A DNA stretch of 64,000 bases from Lachnospiraceae bacterium (lineage in GTDB: Bacteria > Bacillota > Clostridia > Lachnospirales > Lachnospiraceae): positions 27,020-91,019 of the forward strand of contig JAGBBP010000025.1 in the NCBI GenBank assembly GCA_017938405.1, written 5' to 3'. Under the pieces are notes generated by a model. The model was not told the DNA's origin. It worked only from the letters and a program-made list of their open reading frames with translations, and searched no databases. Each line of letters opens with the position of its first letter. Within the stretch, counting starts at the first letter, position 1. Shown in pieces: positions 25,820-34,022 of this stretch. Made by a program: the position numbers and the translations under genes.

Positions 25820-26614
25820 CTATTTTTCTTTCTTTCGCTCCGATAAATACGTTTTCATCCCTTTTAATGCATTCTTTTCCAGTCTGGATACCTGCGCCTG
25901 GGAAATATGAATTTCTTCTGCCACCTCCATCTGTGTTTTTCCGTGAAAAAAACGCAAATCAATAATTAATTTTTCCCGTCCCGGAAGACGACTCATGGCA
26001 TCCTTCAGTGCGATTTCTTCCACCCAGGCATCTTCTTTGCTCTTTGTATCACAAACCTGATCCATAATGTATAACGCATCTCCGCCTTCTTTATAGACCG
26101 GTTCATACAACGATACCGGGGTTTGTATCGCATCAAAAGCTTCGTTGATTTCCTCCACTGTCTGTCCTGTCCGTTCCGCAATCTCTCCTACGGTAGGATC
26201 ACGATTCAGTTCTTTTGTTAGAACTTCCTTGGCATAAATTGCTTTGTACGCCGCATCCCGCAAAGAACGACTGACGCGAATTGCATTATTATCCCGCAAA
26301 TATCTCCGGATTTCACCGATAATCATCGGAACCGCATAGGTAGAGAATTTTACCCCTTGTGTAATATCAAAATTATCGATTGCTTTCATGAGACCGATAC
26401 AACCGATTTGAAACAAATCATCCACATTTTCGTTATTTCCAGAAAAACGCTGAATAATACTTAACACCAATCTGAGATTTCCATGAATATATTGTTCTCT
26501 TGCCAATGTATCCCCTTGTTTAATTCGTACAAAAAGCTCTTCTTTTTCTTCATTGCTTAGCAGTGGCAACTTAGCTGTATTTACACCACATATTTCAACT
26601 TTATAAAGCGCCAT
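25820..26614 (-). CDS. sigG: Sporulation sigma factor SigG (forespore, late)
   Basis: A 264-residue sigma-70 family protein. Region 2 contains DLFQIGCIGLMKAIDNFD and FSTYAVPMIIGEIRRYLRD, and region 4 contains the helix-turn-helix HISQAQVSRLEK. The N-terminal EICGVNTAKLP segment is characteristic of SigG. It directs forespore gene expression after engulfment. The ATG at 26614 has an AGGAGGG site; a longer frame has none. It lies downstream of spoIIGA and sigE as in B. subtilis. Confidence 0.96.
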   Translation of the reverse strand: MALYKVEICGVNTAKLPLLSNEEKEELFVRIKQGDTLAREQYIHGNLRLVLSIIQRFSGNNENVDDLFQIGCIGLMKAIDNFDITQGVKFSTYAVPMIIGEIRRYLRDNNAIRVSRSLRDAAYKAIYAKEVLTKELNRDPTVGEIAERTGQTVEEINEAFDAIQTPVSLYEPVYKEGGDALYIMDQVCDTKSKEDAWVEEIALKDAMSRLPGREKLIIDLRFFHGKTQMEVAEEIHISQAQVSRLEKNALKGMKTYLSERKKEK

Positions 26615-26678
26615 GACACATCCCTCCTGTACTAACAGTTCCTGAGGAAAATTTCTCATTTCCTGTTACTTTAAGGAT

Positions 26679-26690
26679 GCGCCATGGCGC
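26679..26690. other. 12-bp perfect palindrome between sigE and sigG
   Basis: GCGCCATGGCGC is fully self-complementary and lies about 65 bp upstream of the sigG start. It could be an operator or a small hairpin in read-through RNA. I could not identify a convincing SigF or SigG promoter in this gap. Confidence 0.4.
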
Positions 26691-26724
26691 TCTTTCTTAT
26701 ACTAAGACCTTTTGTCAACTTCTG

Positions 26725-27462
26725 TCAGGCAATCATCATTTCCTTCCGAAGACGTTTCATAATCCGCTTTTCCAATCTGGAAATATAGGATTGGGAAATT
26801 CCCAATAAATCCGCCACTTCTTTTTGCGTATGTTCGTTTCCGTCCCCGCTTTCCAACCCGTATCGAAGATTGATAATTAACCGTTCTCTTTCATTCAAGC
26901 AGGTAAGTGCCTGAAATAAAGAATTGCGGTCCGCCTCCTCTTCCATTCCGCGATATACTTCGTTTTCATCTGTCCCTAAAATATCCGACAACAACAATTC
27001 GTTTCCGTCCCAATCCACATTTAACGGTTCATCAATGGACACCTCCAACTTTTGCCTGCTGCTCCGTCTGAGGTACATTAAGATTTCGTTTTCAATGCAA
27101 CGGGATGCATAGGTAGCCAGTTTAATATTTTTCCCCGGATTAAACGTATTGATAGCCTTAATCAGTCCAATGGTACCGATGGAAATCAAATCTTCCACCC
27201 CGACTCCGGTATTATCGAATTTCTTTGCTATGTAAACCACCAGACGCAAATTATGTTCCACTAAATCGGACCGGATTTCTCCGCTTTCGTCCTCCGCCAG
27301 GGCAGCAATCATGGATGCTTCCTCTTCCGCAGTATACGGCGGCGGCAACACTTCTGTTCCTCCAATATAATGGATTTCTCCGTACTGTCCTAATAACAAT
27401 GCGGTTAAATTCGGTATCATCCGAAACTGAAAACGATTTGGTATTGAAACTTTAAACAACAT
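26725..27462 (-). CDS. sigE: Sporulation sigma factor SigE (mother cell, early)
   Basis: A 245-residue sigma factor made as an inactive precursor; the first 27 or so residues form the membrane-associated pro-sequence that SpoIIGA removes. The [16 protein letters not shown] segment follows the pro-region and is a SigE hallmark. Region 2 ([34 protein letters not shown]) and region 4 ([14 protein letters not shown]) are intact. It overlaps the 3' end of spoIIGA by 11 bp. Confidence 0.97.
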   Translation of the reverse strand: MLFKVSIPNRFQFRMIPNLTALLLGQYGEIHYIGGTEVLPPPYTAEEEASMIAALAEDESGEIRSDLVEHNLRLVVYIAKKFDNTGVGVEDLISIGTIGLIKAINTFNPGKNIKLATYASRCIENEILMYLRRSSRQKLEVSIDEPLNVDWDGNELLLSDILGTDENEVYRGMEEEADRNSLFQALTCLNERERLIINLRYGLESGDGNEHTQKEVADLLGISQSYISRLEKRIMKRLRKEMMIA

Positions 27463-28285
27463 TTTGCTCTCCTTCCTGTGTATTTCTTACACATACCATT
27501 GATAAAACTTCCGGTTGTAATATCATTTGATATTGACATCCGTGAAACAACCTATGTTCTGCCGCTAACGCAGCCACCTCTCCTTCTACAGCCCCGTTAT
27601 TTTCCGTAATTATCTTGCATTGCAACCGTATTCCCTGCAGAAGCCCCTTTCCTCCTACGCCCTTATACGGTAAAATAACCAACTTCTGAGGTGCCTTCTC
27701 CTTTGCTTCCTTTACCCATTCCGAAAGAATACTATCATCCACCAAAACCACCGGAATACTGCTCCCGTATAAACGTAATCGATTTCCGGTGTCCATAAAT
27801 GCACACATACATTTCTGTTGATTCTCAAAATGCAACACACACTCATACAACATTTGTTGTACTTGCTTTACACGAAATACCGCTGTTATTCCATGAATAA
27901 TCCCCGGCATAAGCACGGTTCCCGTTAAGCAAAACAATCCTACGTTTTTCAACGGTAGCAGCTGAAACACCCCGGCAAGTAATGCCGTTATCACAAATAA
28001 CAGTAAACTATTTTGCAACAGTTTTTGTTTTCCGTAAGCAATTCTTGCAGAACCAAGTAATTCCGCTACAACATAAATAATTACAAGCCAAGTGCTCGTT
28101 CCGTTCCAATCACGCAATAAAATCATTGCAACGACATCCAACCCCGCCCCGAATAAGGCCGCCGTTACCAACTTTCTTTTTTTGATTCTTATTTGCTGCT
28201 TTTTCCCGAATGTGCTTCCAAGATACAGACATAACAAGTGTAGCCAAAAACTTGCTACTATGTAACTGTCCAGATAAATCTTTAC
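27452..28285 (-). CDS. spoIIGA: Sigma-E processing peptidase SpoIIGA
   Basis: A SpoIIGA aspartic-type protease of about 277 residues that cleaves pro-SigE after asymmetric division. Five hydrophobic helices lie in the first half; the catalytic-type DTGN motif is at about residue 165, followed by VILPYKGVG as in other SpoIIGA. The N-terminus aligns with the family's KIYLD start only if translation begins at codon 28283-28285, which is GTA, with AAAGGAGG ending 9 nt upstream. The first conventional codon in frame is a TTG at 28237, which would cut into the first membrane helix. The start is therefore uncertain. Confidence 0.88.
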   Translation of the reverse strand, partial: VKIYLDSYIVASFWLHLLCLYLGSTFGKKQQIRIKKRKLVTAALFGAGLDVVAMILLRDWNGTSTWLVIIYVVAELLGSARIAYGKQKLLQNSLLLFVITALLAGVFQLLPLKNVGLFCLTGTVLMPGIIHGITAVFRVKQVQQMLYECVLHFENQQKCMCAFMDTGNRLRLYGSSIPVVLVDDSILSEWVKEAKEKAPQKLVILPYKGVGGKGLLQGIRLQCKIITENNGAVEGEVAALAAEHRLFHGCQYQMILQPEVLSMVCVRNTQEGEQNVV

Positions 28286-28316
28286 CTTGTTCCACCTCCT
28301 TTGTCTTTCCTCGTCC

Positions 28317-28322
28317 AGTATA
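28317..28322 (-). promoter_or_regulatory. -10 element of the spoIIGA promoter
   Basis: TATACT on the minus strand, about 30 bp before the spoIIGA start. There is no consensus -35 at 17 bp, as expected for a Spo0A-activated sigma-A promoter. Confidence 0.6.
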
Positions 28323-28327
28323 CAACA

Positions 28328-28354
28328 AATAATTTACAAAATCTGTAAATTATT
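28328..28354. promoter_or_regulatory. 11-bp AT-rich inverted repeat in the spoIIGA promoter
   Basis: AATAATTTACA (28328-28338) and TGTAAATTATT (28344-28354) are exact reverse complements with a 5-nt gap. They lie just upstream of the -10 box, where the -35 region and a proximal Spo0A or repressor site would be. Confidence 0.5.
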
Positions 28355-28393
28355 GGGGATTTTTCCCAATTCTCATCGCAAAAAAAGACCGGA

Positions 28394-28401
28394 TTCGACA
28401 A
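28394..28401 (-). promoter_or_regulatory. Spo0A box upstream of spoIIGA
   Basis: TTGTCGAA on the minus strand contains the full 0A-box core TGTCGAA. It is about 85-90 bp upstream of the predicted transcription start, close to the distal Spo0A site position known at B. subtilis spoIIG. Confidence 0.65.
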
Positions 28402-28436
28402 AGTGTGACAAACCCGATATAACAAAAAATAATTAA

Positions 28437-28473
28437 GAAGAGGTCATACACCGTAACCGTGTACGACCTCTTC
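28437..28473 (-). terminator. Intrinsic terminator of the DUF1508 gene
   Basis: A 15-bp stem with one wobble pair (28437-28451 with 28459-28473) around a 7-nt loop. On the minus strand it is followed by a T-rich tail (TTAATTATTTTTT). It separates the DUF1508 gene from the spoIIGA promoter. Confidence 0.85.
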
Positions 28474-28521
28474 TTTCATTTTACATAGAATGCTTACTGA
28501 AAACAGAACTAAATTTCTGTC

Positions 28522-28887
28522 TTACTTTTCAATCGGCGCATCTACAACATTCTTCTTAACGCTCTCGATACCGTTTAAGCAGGATGCCTTTGCCTTATAG
28601 CCTTCACCGGTTGCAATTACCTGACCGTTGGTTGCCTTTAAACGGAAACGGAACTCACCGGCCTTGTCCTGGTATACTTCAAACTTCGGATTCTTAACCG
28701 CAACAACATCCGCTACTGTCTGATCTTCTACGCCTGCAACAGGTGCATTCTTTACAACGCTCTCAATGCCCTTCTTACAAGCAGCTTCCGTGGTATACAC
28801 TTCACTGGTAGCAATCACTTCACCGTTTCCGGCCTTTAAATCAAACTTAACACCGCTGGCAACTTCTTTCATAACAAACTTTCCCAT
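28522..28887 (-). CDS. Tandem DUF1508 (YegP-like) protein
   Basis: A 121-residue protein made of two DUF1508 units (about residues 5-50 and 62-110). Each has a beta-strand FxLKAxNGxVIATxExY pattern followed by a helix with a C..GI.SV motif. YegP-type proteins are small, soluble and of unknown role; some are reported as abundant stress-related proteins. The ATG at 28887 has an AAGGAGG site. It is monocistronic, with its own promoter and terminator. Confidence 0.88.
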   Translation of the reverse strand: MGKFVMKEVASGVKFDLKAGNGEVIATSEVYTTEAACKKGIESVVKNAPVAGVEDQTVADVVAVKNPKFEVYQDKAGEFRFRLKATNGQVIATGEGYKAKASCLNGIESVKKNVVDAPIEK

Positions 28888-28921
28888 AAAATAAAGCCTC
28901 CTTAGTAAATTATTTATAATA

Positions 28922-28950
28922 ATCATACCACATCATAGAAAAACCGTCAA
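28922..28950 (-). promoter_or_regulatory. Sigma-A-type promoter of the DUF1508 gene
   Basis: On the minus strand TTGACG (28945-28950), a 17-bp spacer and TATGAT (28922-28927). Confidence 0.78.
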
Positions 28951-28997
28951 GTAAACTTTCACGTTTTTTCGCTGTTTTGTGCTTAATTTTCAGAAAA

Positions 28998-29669
28998 CTA
29001 TTCTCCAAAATCTTCATCCATATCTCCCATTACCCTTCGAATGTCCGACATGGAAAATCCTTTACGATACAAGGAAGCCACCAGCTTCTTTCTCTTCTCC
29101 GGTGTAACGTTATCGGGACTGTAACCCTTCTTCCGTAAAAAACTGCGAATTGCTTCCAGTTCCGGCAAAAACTCTTTTTCTTCCATACCTTCCCGTTCAA
29201 AGTGATACCGGTCCTTTGCCGCCTTCAGAGCCTCTTTCACCAAATCCTTCCCTAAACCCTTTTGCAACATCTTCTGTACCAGTTCCCGCTCACTGCACCT
29301 TGACAATAAAGAAAAGGCATAACGTTCCGCATAAGAAAAATCATCCACATAGTGAAGCCCGGAAAGATACTCCTCTACTACGGTAATTACCGTTTCGGAA
29401 TAGCCGTCAAGAAAAAGCTTCTTTTTCAATTCTCCGCTTGTATATTCCTTCTTGCCGAGAAGAAACAGGGAACGACGCTTTGCGCGGGGCAAAAGCACAT
29501 TTTGCTCGAAATGCGCTAACACATCATCCGAAAGCATAAGCTCCTGTCCTTCCGAAATGTCCGTAAAGCCCAACGTGCGCAAATCTGCGGGATAACAACG
29601 ACCGTAGCATTCTCCGTTTATCCAAAGAACATACTTTTCCCCGGACTTTTCCTTTATTTCAAGTATCAT
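28998..29669 (-). CDS. recX: Recombination regulatory protein RecX
   Basis: A 223-residue RecX with repeated three-helix units (for example [25 protein letters not shown] and the C-terminal [12 protein letters not shown]). RecX binds RecA filaments and modulates strand exchange. It overlaps recA by 4 bp, so it is translationally coupled and under the same SOS control. The N-terminal third carries extra beta-strand sequence, as in other long Firmicute RecX proteins. Confidence 0.92.
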   Translation of the reverse strand: MILEIKEKSGEKYVLWINGECYGRCYPADLRTLGFTDISEGQELMLSDDVLAHFEQNVLLPRAKRRSLFLLGKKEYTSGELKKKLFLDGYSETVITVVEEYLSGLHYVDDFSYAERYAFSLLSRCSERELVQKMLQKGLGKDLVKEALKAAKDRYHFEREGMEEKEFLPELEAIRSFLRKKGYSPDNVTPEKRKKLVASLYRKGFSMSDIRRVMGDMDEDFGE

Positions 29670-30682
29670 TCCTCAACACCATTGTCAACAATAAAACCGT
29701 ACACCTCGCGTACCTTCTGCTCAACCTCCTGCATCATTTCCGGATGCTCCTTCAAATACACCTTTGCATTCTCACGGCCCTGACCGATTTTCTCATCGTT
29801 ATAGGCAAACCATGCACCACTCTTCTGAATGATATTCTCTTCTACCGCAAGGTCTAATACGTCGCCTTCTTTGGAAATACCCTGGCCGAACATAATATCA
29901 AATTCAGCCTCACGAAACGGCGGAGCCACCTTATTCTTCACTACCTTTACTCTGGTACGGTTACCAACCACTTCGCCACCGGCCTTTAACGCCTCAATAC
30001 GGCGTACATCCAAGCGAACGGAAGCATAGAACTTCAGCGCACGTCCGCCGGTAGTGGTCTCCGGATTACCGAACATCACACCGACCTTCTCACGAAGCTG
30101 ATTAATAAAGATAACAATACAGTTGGACTTACTGATTACTGCGGTCAGCTTACGAAGTGCCTGAGACATCAAACGAGCCTGCAAGCCGACATGAGAGTCT
30201 CCCATATCTCCTTCAATCTCCGCCTTTGGGACAAGGGCTGCCACGGAGTCTACGATTACAATGTCTACCGCACCGGAACGCACCATGGTCTCGGTAATCT
30301 CCAAGGCCTGTTCTCCGTTATCCGGCTGGGAAATATAAAGATTATTAATATCTACACCGATATTTGCGGCGTAAACCGGGTCAAGGGCATGCTCCGCATC
30401 GATAAAGCCCGCAATGCCGCCCCGCTTCTGCACCTCGGCTACCGCATGCAACGCAACCGTAGTCTTACCGCTGGACTCCGGACCGTAAATCTCGATAATA
30501 CGTCCCTTCGGAAAGCCGCCTAATCCAAGCGCTGCATCCAGGCTCAGAGAGCCACTGGTCACCACTTCTACGTTCATATTTGCACCGGTATCCCCGAGCT
30601 TCATAACCGAACCTTTACCGTACTGCTTCTCAATCTGCTGCAGGGCAGACTCCAAAGCTCTGATTTTCTCTGTATTTGCCAT
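29666..30682 (-). CDS. recA: Recombinase RecA
   Basis: A 338-residue RecA, the ATP-dependent strand-exchange protein and SOS coprotease. Walker A is GPESSGKT at 67-74; the DNA-binding loop 2 region contains [17 protein letters not shown], and the C-terminal domain ends in an acidic tail. The ATG has a GGAGGAGG site. The promoter carries LexA-type boxes. Confidence 0.99.
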   Translation of the reverse strand: MANTEKIRALESALQQIEKQYGKGSVMKLGDTGANMNVEVVTSGSLSLDAALGLGGFPKGRIIEIYGPESSGKTTVALHAVAEVQKRGGIAGFIDAEHALDPVYAANIGVDINNLYISQPDNGEQALEITETMVRSGAVDIVIVDSVAALVPKAEIEGDMGDSHVGLQARLMSQALRKLTAVISKSNCIVIFINQLREKVGVMFGNPETTTGGRALKFYASVRLDVRRIEALKAGGEVVGNRTRVKVVKNKVAPPFREAEFDIMFGQGISKEGDVLDLAVEENIIQKSGAWFAYNDEKIGQGRENAKVYLKEHPEMMQEVEQKVREVYGFIVDNGVEE

Positions 30683-30724
30683 AAAATAAATCCTCCTCCG
30701 AAGTTAAATGTCGTTCATATGTTC

Positions 30725-30740
30725 GTGAACAAATGTTCTT
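30725..30740. promoter_or_regulatory. LexA (SOS) box of recA-recX
   Basis: GAAC-AAAT-GTTC (30727-30738) is a perfect half-site pair in the Gram-positive SOS-box form. A second overlapping GTTC motif set continues to 30713. It lies just downstream of the -10 box, over the predicted transcription start. Confidence 0.75.
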
Positions 30741-30749
30741 TCTAAGATT

Positions 30750-30778
30750 ATAATACAACTATCTTATGCATTTGTCAA
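30750..30778 (-). promoter_or_regulatory. Promoter of recA-recX
   Basis: On the minus strand TTGACA (30773-30778), a 17-bp spacer and TATTAT (30750-30755). Confidence 0.78.
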
Positions 30779-30896
30779 CCGTTTTAAAAAATAATTTTGG
30801 AAAAAATGTTCCGAACAGAACACTAAGGACAATTTCAGTATAGCATAGTACTTACGCCTTGTAAACCATTTTCGTCTATAAATTTTCCGCCTCTCG

Positions 30897-30931
30897 AAAA
30901 AGGGGTGTCGCATAGAAAATGCGACACCCCT
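30897..30931 (-). terminator. Intrinsic terminator after rapZ
   Basis: A perfect 13-bp stem (30901-30913 with 30919-30931) with a 5-nt loop, followed on the minus strand by TTTTT. It ends the operon that includes rapZ. Confidence 0.9.
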
Positions 30932-30935
30932 CATT

Positions 30936-31820
30936 TTATCTGTTTTTTACTTCTTCCCGGTTCATACTCATATCCCGGCAGGTCATTTTTACGTTGTCCC
31001 GCTCCTTGGAAAACTCCTGCTCCATCCGATATGCAAAGGCAGTGGAACGATGCTGCCCGCCGGTACATCCGAACGCCACCACCAGCTGTGCTTTCCCTTC
31101 CTTTTCATAGAGAGGAACCGATAACTCCAGTAAATCCTTAATCCGGGCAAACAATTCTTTTGCTTCTTTTGTGGAAAACACAAAATCACGTACCGGCGCA
31201 TCCAGTCCCGTCTGTAACCGTAAGTTCTCCTCGTAAAACGGATTCGGAAGACAACGTACGTCAAACACCAGATCCGCATCTGCCGGAATTCCGTACTTAT
31301 AGCCGAAGGACATAAAATGAAGCAACATACCGTCATCCGCATCCAATTCCAGGATTTCCATGATTTTTCCTCGTAACATTGCGGTTGCAAGGTTAGAAGT
31401 ATCAATAAGAAAATCCGCAGTTTCTCTTACGGAAGATAACACTTTACGCTCTTCCGTAAGTGCCGTGGAAATATCTGCACGGTTCTCCAAATTCATCAAA
31501 GGATGCAATCGTCTGCTTTCTTTGTAACGCTTCATTAATACCGCATCTTCACATTCCAAAAACAAAACCTTCGCCGGAACACCTGCACTCTTTACCGATG
31601 CCAATGCCGCAAAAAAGCTGTCGGAAATATCTTTGCTCCGGATATCTAACGTAACCGCTACCTTCTGCGGAAAATCCGCGTTATTCGCCATCCAGCTTAC
31701 AACGGAAGGCAACAGTTTTACCGGAAGATTATCGAGACAATAATAACCCGCATCCTCCAAAAAATCCACTGCCTTTGATTTTCCCGCACCGCTCATTCCC
31801 GTTACAACAAAAAGCTTCAT
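30936..31820 (-). CDS. rapZ: RNase adapter / nucleotide-binding protein RapZ (YvcJ)
   Basis: A 294-residue P-loop protein with Walker A GMSGAGKS at 8-15 and the C-terminal GCTGGQHRS motif of the RapZ/YvcJ family. The E. coli homologue controls GlmZ sRNA decay; the Bacillus one affects competence and hydrolyses GTP. In many Firmicutes it clusters with whiA and yvcK, but here it follows ilvA. Confidence 0.94.
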   Translation of the reverse strand: MKLFVVTGMSGAGKSKAVDFLEDAGYYCLDNLPVKLLPSVVSWMANNADFPQKVAVTLDIRSKDISDSFFAALASVKSAGVPAKVLFLECEDAVLMKRYKESRRLHPLMNLENRADISTALTEERKVLSSVRETADFLIDTSNLATAMLRGKIMEILELDADDGMLLHFMSFGYKYGIPADADLVFDVRCLPNPFYEENLRLQTGLDAPVRDFVFSTKEAKELFARIKDLLELSVPLYEKEGKAQLVVAFGCTGGQHRSTAFAYRMEQEFSKERDNVKMTCRDMSMNREEVKNR

Positions 31821-31840
31821 ACACCCTCCGTTAACAGTTC

Positions 31841-33061
31841 TTACTGATACATTGCCTTAGATGCAACCACATTCGGCTCATAGCCGGCTTCTCTTAACGC
31901 GTTTAAAATCTTCTCCTTATGCTCCGGACCAAAAGCCTCCAGCGTAATGGTAAGCTCCACTGCACTGTTCCGGTTGATGCTGACAAACTGGTTGTGATCC
32001 AGACGGATAACATTGCCTTGATTTTCAGCAAGAATAGACGCTACATGTACCAATTCACCCGGCTTATCCGGAAGAAGTACCGAGAAGGTAAAGATACGTT
32101 CTCTGAAAATGAGCCCCTGCTGTACTACGGAAGCCATGGTAATGACATCCATGTTACCGCCGCTCATAATGGCAACCACCTTCTTATTCTGGCACTTCAG
32201 CCGCTTTAATGCAGCCACCGTAAGAAGTCCGGAATTCTCCACTACCATTTTATGATTCTCAATCATATCTAAGAAACATACAATCAGTTCCTTATCGGAA
32301 ACCGTCATAATCTTGTCTACATTTTGCTGGATATACGGGAAAATCTTTGTTCCCGGCGTCTTTACCGCAGTACCGTCCGCAATGGTATCCACGCCCGGCA
32401 ACGTAACAACTTCACCGGCTTTTAAGGAAGCCTTCATACAGCTTGCGCCTTCCGGCTCCACACCGATGACCTTAATATTCGGATTCAGCATCTTAGCCAA
32501 AGTAGAGACACCGGCCAAAAGTCCGCCACCGCCTACCGGAGCCAAAATAATGTCCACCGTCGGAAGCTCCTTAAACAGTTCCATTGCAATGGTACCCTGT
32601 CCCGTTGCCACAGTCTCGTCATCAAACGGATGAATAAAAGTATACCCCTTTTCTGCTGCCAGCTTTAACGCATGCTCACAGGCCTCGTCATATACATTTC
32701 CGTACAATACCACTTCCGCACCGTAGCTTTTGGTACGGTTTACTTTAATAAGCGGTGTGGTGGTCGGCATTACGATAACCGCCTTACAGCCGTATTCCTT
32801 TGCCGCATAAGCAACACCCTGGGCATGATTTCCCGCAGAAGCGGTAATTAAACCCTTTGCACGTTCCTCTTCGGATAAAGTGCTGATTTTGTAGTAGGCA
32901 CCGCGAATCTTATACGCACCGGTCACCTGCATGTTCTCCGGCTTTAAATATACCTTATTTCCGGTTAAATCGGAAAAGAAATTGCTGTACACAAGCTTGG
33001 TCGGCGCAGTCACACGTTTTACCGCCTCACAAGCCTCTTCAAAATGCTCCATTGTCATCAT
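31841..33061 (-). CDS. ilvA: Threonine ammonia-lyase (biosynthetic/catabolic IlvA type)
   Basis: A 406-residue PLP enzyme converting threonine to 2-oxobutanoate and ammonia. The PLP lysine is Lys51 in GAYKIRGAYY, the glycine-rich phosphate cradle VGGGGLL is near residue 183, and a C-terminal ACT domain (about 325-405) suggests allosteric control. The ATG at 33061 follows a GGAGG site by 10 nt; a GTG at 33067 is the alternative. It lies 21 nt after ftsY in an operon of unrelated functions. Confidence 0.93.
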   Translation of the reverse strand: MMTMEHFEEACEAVKRVTAPTKLVYSNFFSDLTGNKVYLKPENMQVTGAYKIRGAYYKISTLSEEERAKGLITASAGNHAQGVAYAAKEYGCKAVIVMPTTTPLIKVNRTKSYGAEVVLYGNVYDEACEHALKLAAEKGYTFIHPFDDETVATGQGTIAMELFKELPTVDIILAPVGGGGLLAGVSTLAKMLNPNIKVIGVEPEGASCMKASLKAGEVVTLPGVDTIADGTAVKTPGTKIFPYIQQNVDKIMTVSDKELIVCFLDMIENHKMVVENSGLLTVAALKRLKCQNKKVVAIMSGGNMDVITMASVVQQGLIFRERIFTFSVLLPDKPGELVHVASILAENQGNVIRLDHNQFVSINRNSAVELTITLEAFGPEHKEKILNALREAGYEPNVVASKAMYQ

Positions 33062-33082
33062 AACCACATATCCTCCGTTTCC

Positions 33083-34009
33083 TTACTCCCCGTCAAAAAG
33101 CGCATCCGTAAATGCCTTTGCATCAAACCGTTGCAAATCCTCAATCTGCTCTCCGACACATATATACTTTACCGGAATATTCATCTGGGACTGGATTGCC
33201 ACCGCAATACCACCCTTTGCCGTTCCGTCCAGCTTCGTTAAAATAATACCGTCAATCTTTGCGGCCTCATTAAATTCCTTGGCCTGAGCCAGGGCATTCT
33301 GACCGGTAGTACCGTCAAGTACTACCAAAGTCTCCCGATACGCATCCGGATACTCTCTGTCAATGACACGGTCAATCTTCTTTAATTCTTCCATCAGATT
33401 CTTTTTGTTGTGCAGACGTCCTGCCGTATCGCACAGAAGCACATCCGTACCTCTTGCCTTTGCTGCCGTCAACGCATCAAATACCACTGCCGCAGGGTCT
33501 GCCCCTTCCTTTTGGGATATAATCTCAACACCGGCTCTGTGACTCCACTCGGTAAGCTGTTCCGCCGCCGCCGCACGGAACGTATCCGCCGCCGCCAACA
33601 GCACCTTCTTACCTTCATTTTTTAACATACCGGCCAGCTTCCCGATGGAAGTGGTCTTACCCACACCGTTCACACCGATTACCAGTACAACGGACTTTTT
33701 ATTTTCAAATTCATACGCGTTTTCCGGTACATGCATCTGTTCACAAATACTTTCCTTCAACAAAGCTTTGCATTCTTCCGGATCTTTGATACGACGTTCC
33801 TTTACTTTTTCCTTCAAATCCTCAATGACCGCTTCCGTGGTAGCCATCCCTAAATCTGCCATAATGAGAATCTCTTCCAGTTCCTCGTAAAAATCATCAT
33901 CAATGCCGGAAAAACCGGAAAATAAAGAATCAAACCCGTTTGCAATCTGCTTTCTTGTTTTGGAAAGTCCTTCCGCAAGTCTTCCGAAAAAGCCCTTCTT
34001 TTCTCCCAT
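33083..34009 (-). CDS. ftsY: Signal recognition particle receptor FtsY
   Basis: A 308-residue SRP GTPase with a short N-terminal NG domain. The P-loop is GVNGVGKTT at 112-120, followed by DTAGRLHNKKNLMEEL and TKLDGTAKGG. It lacks the long acidic A domain of E. coli FtsY, as usual in Firmicutes. The ATG at 34009 has a GGAGGG site. It follows smc directly, the conserved smc-ftsY order. Confidence 0.96.
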   Translation of the reverse strand: MGEKKGFFGRLAEGLSKTRKQIANGFDSLFSGFSGIDDDFYEELEEILIMADLGMATTEAVIEDLKEKVKERRIKDPEECKALLKESICEQMHVPENAYEFENKKSVVLVIGVNGVGKTTSIGKLAGMLKNEGKKVLLAAADTFRAAAAEQLTEWSHRAGVEIISQKEGADPAAVVFDALTAAKARGTDVLLCDTAGRLHNKKNLMEELKKIDRVIDREYPDAYRETLVVLDGTTGQNALAQAKEFNEAAKIDGIILTKLDGTAKGGIAVAIQSQMNIPVKYICVGEQIEDLQRFDAKAFTDALFDGE

Positions 34010-34022
34010 AGAACACCCTCCT

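Noticed and set aside
26615..26724. TTGACA near a TATAAG before sigG as a promoter
   Set aside because: The spacer is only 11 bp, too short for a sigma-A promoter, and no convincing SigF or SigG site was found.
28110..28328. 72-codon frame upstream of and overlapping spoIIGA
   Set aside because: It uses a different frame from the conserved SpoIIGA N-terminus and ends within it; no homology is recognisable.
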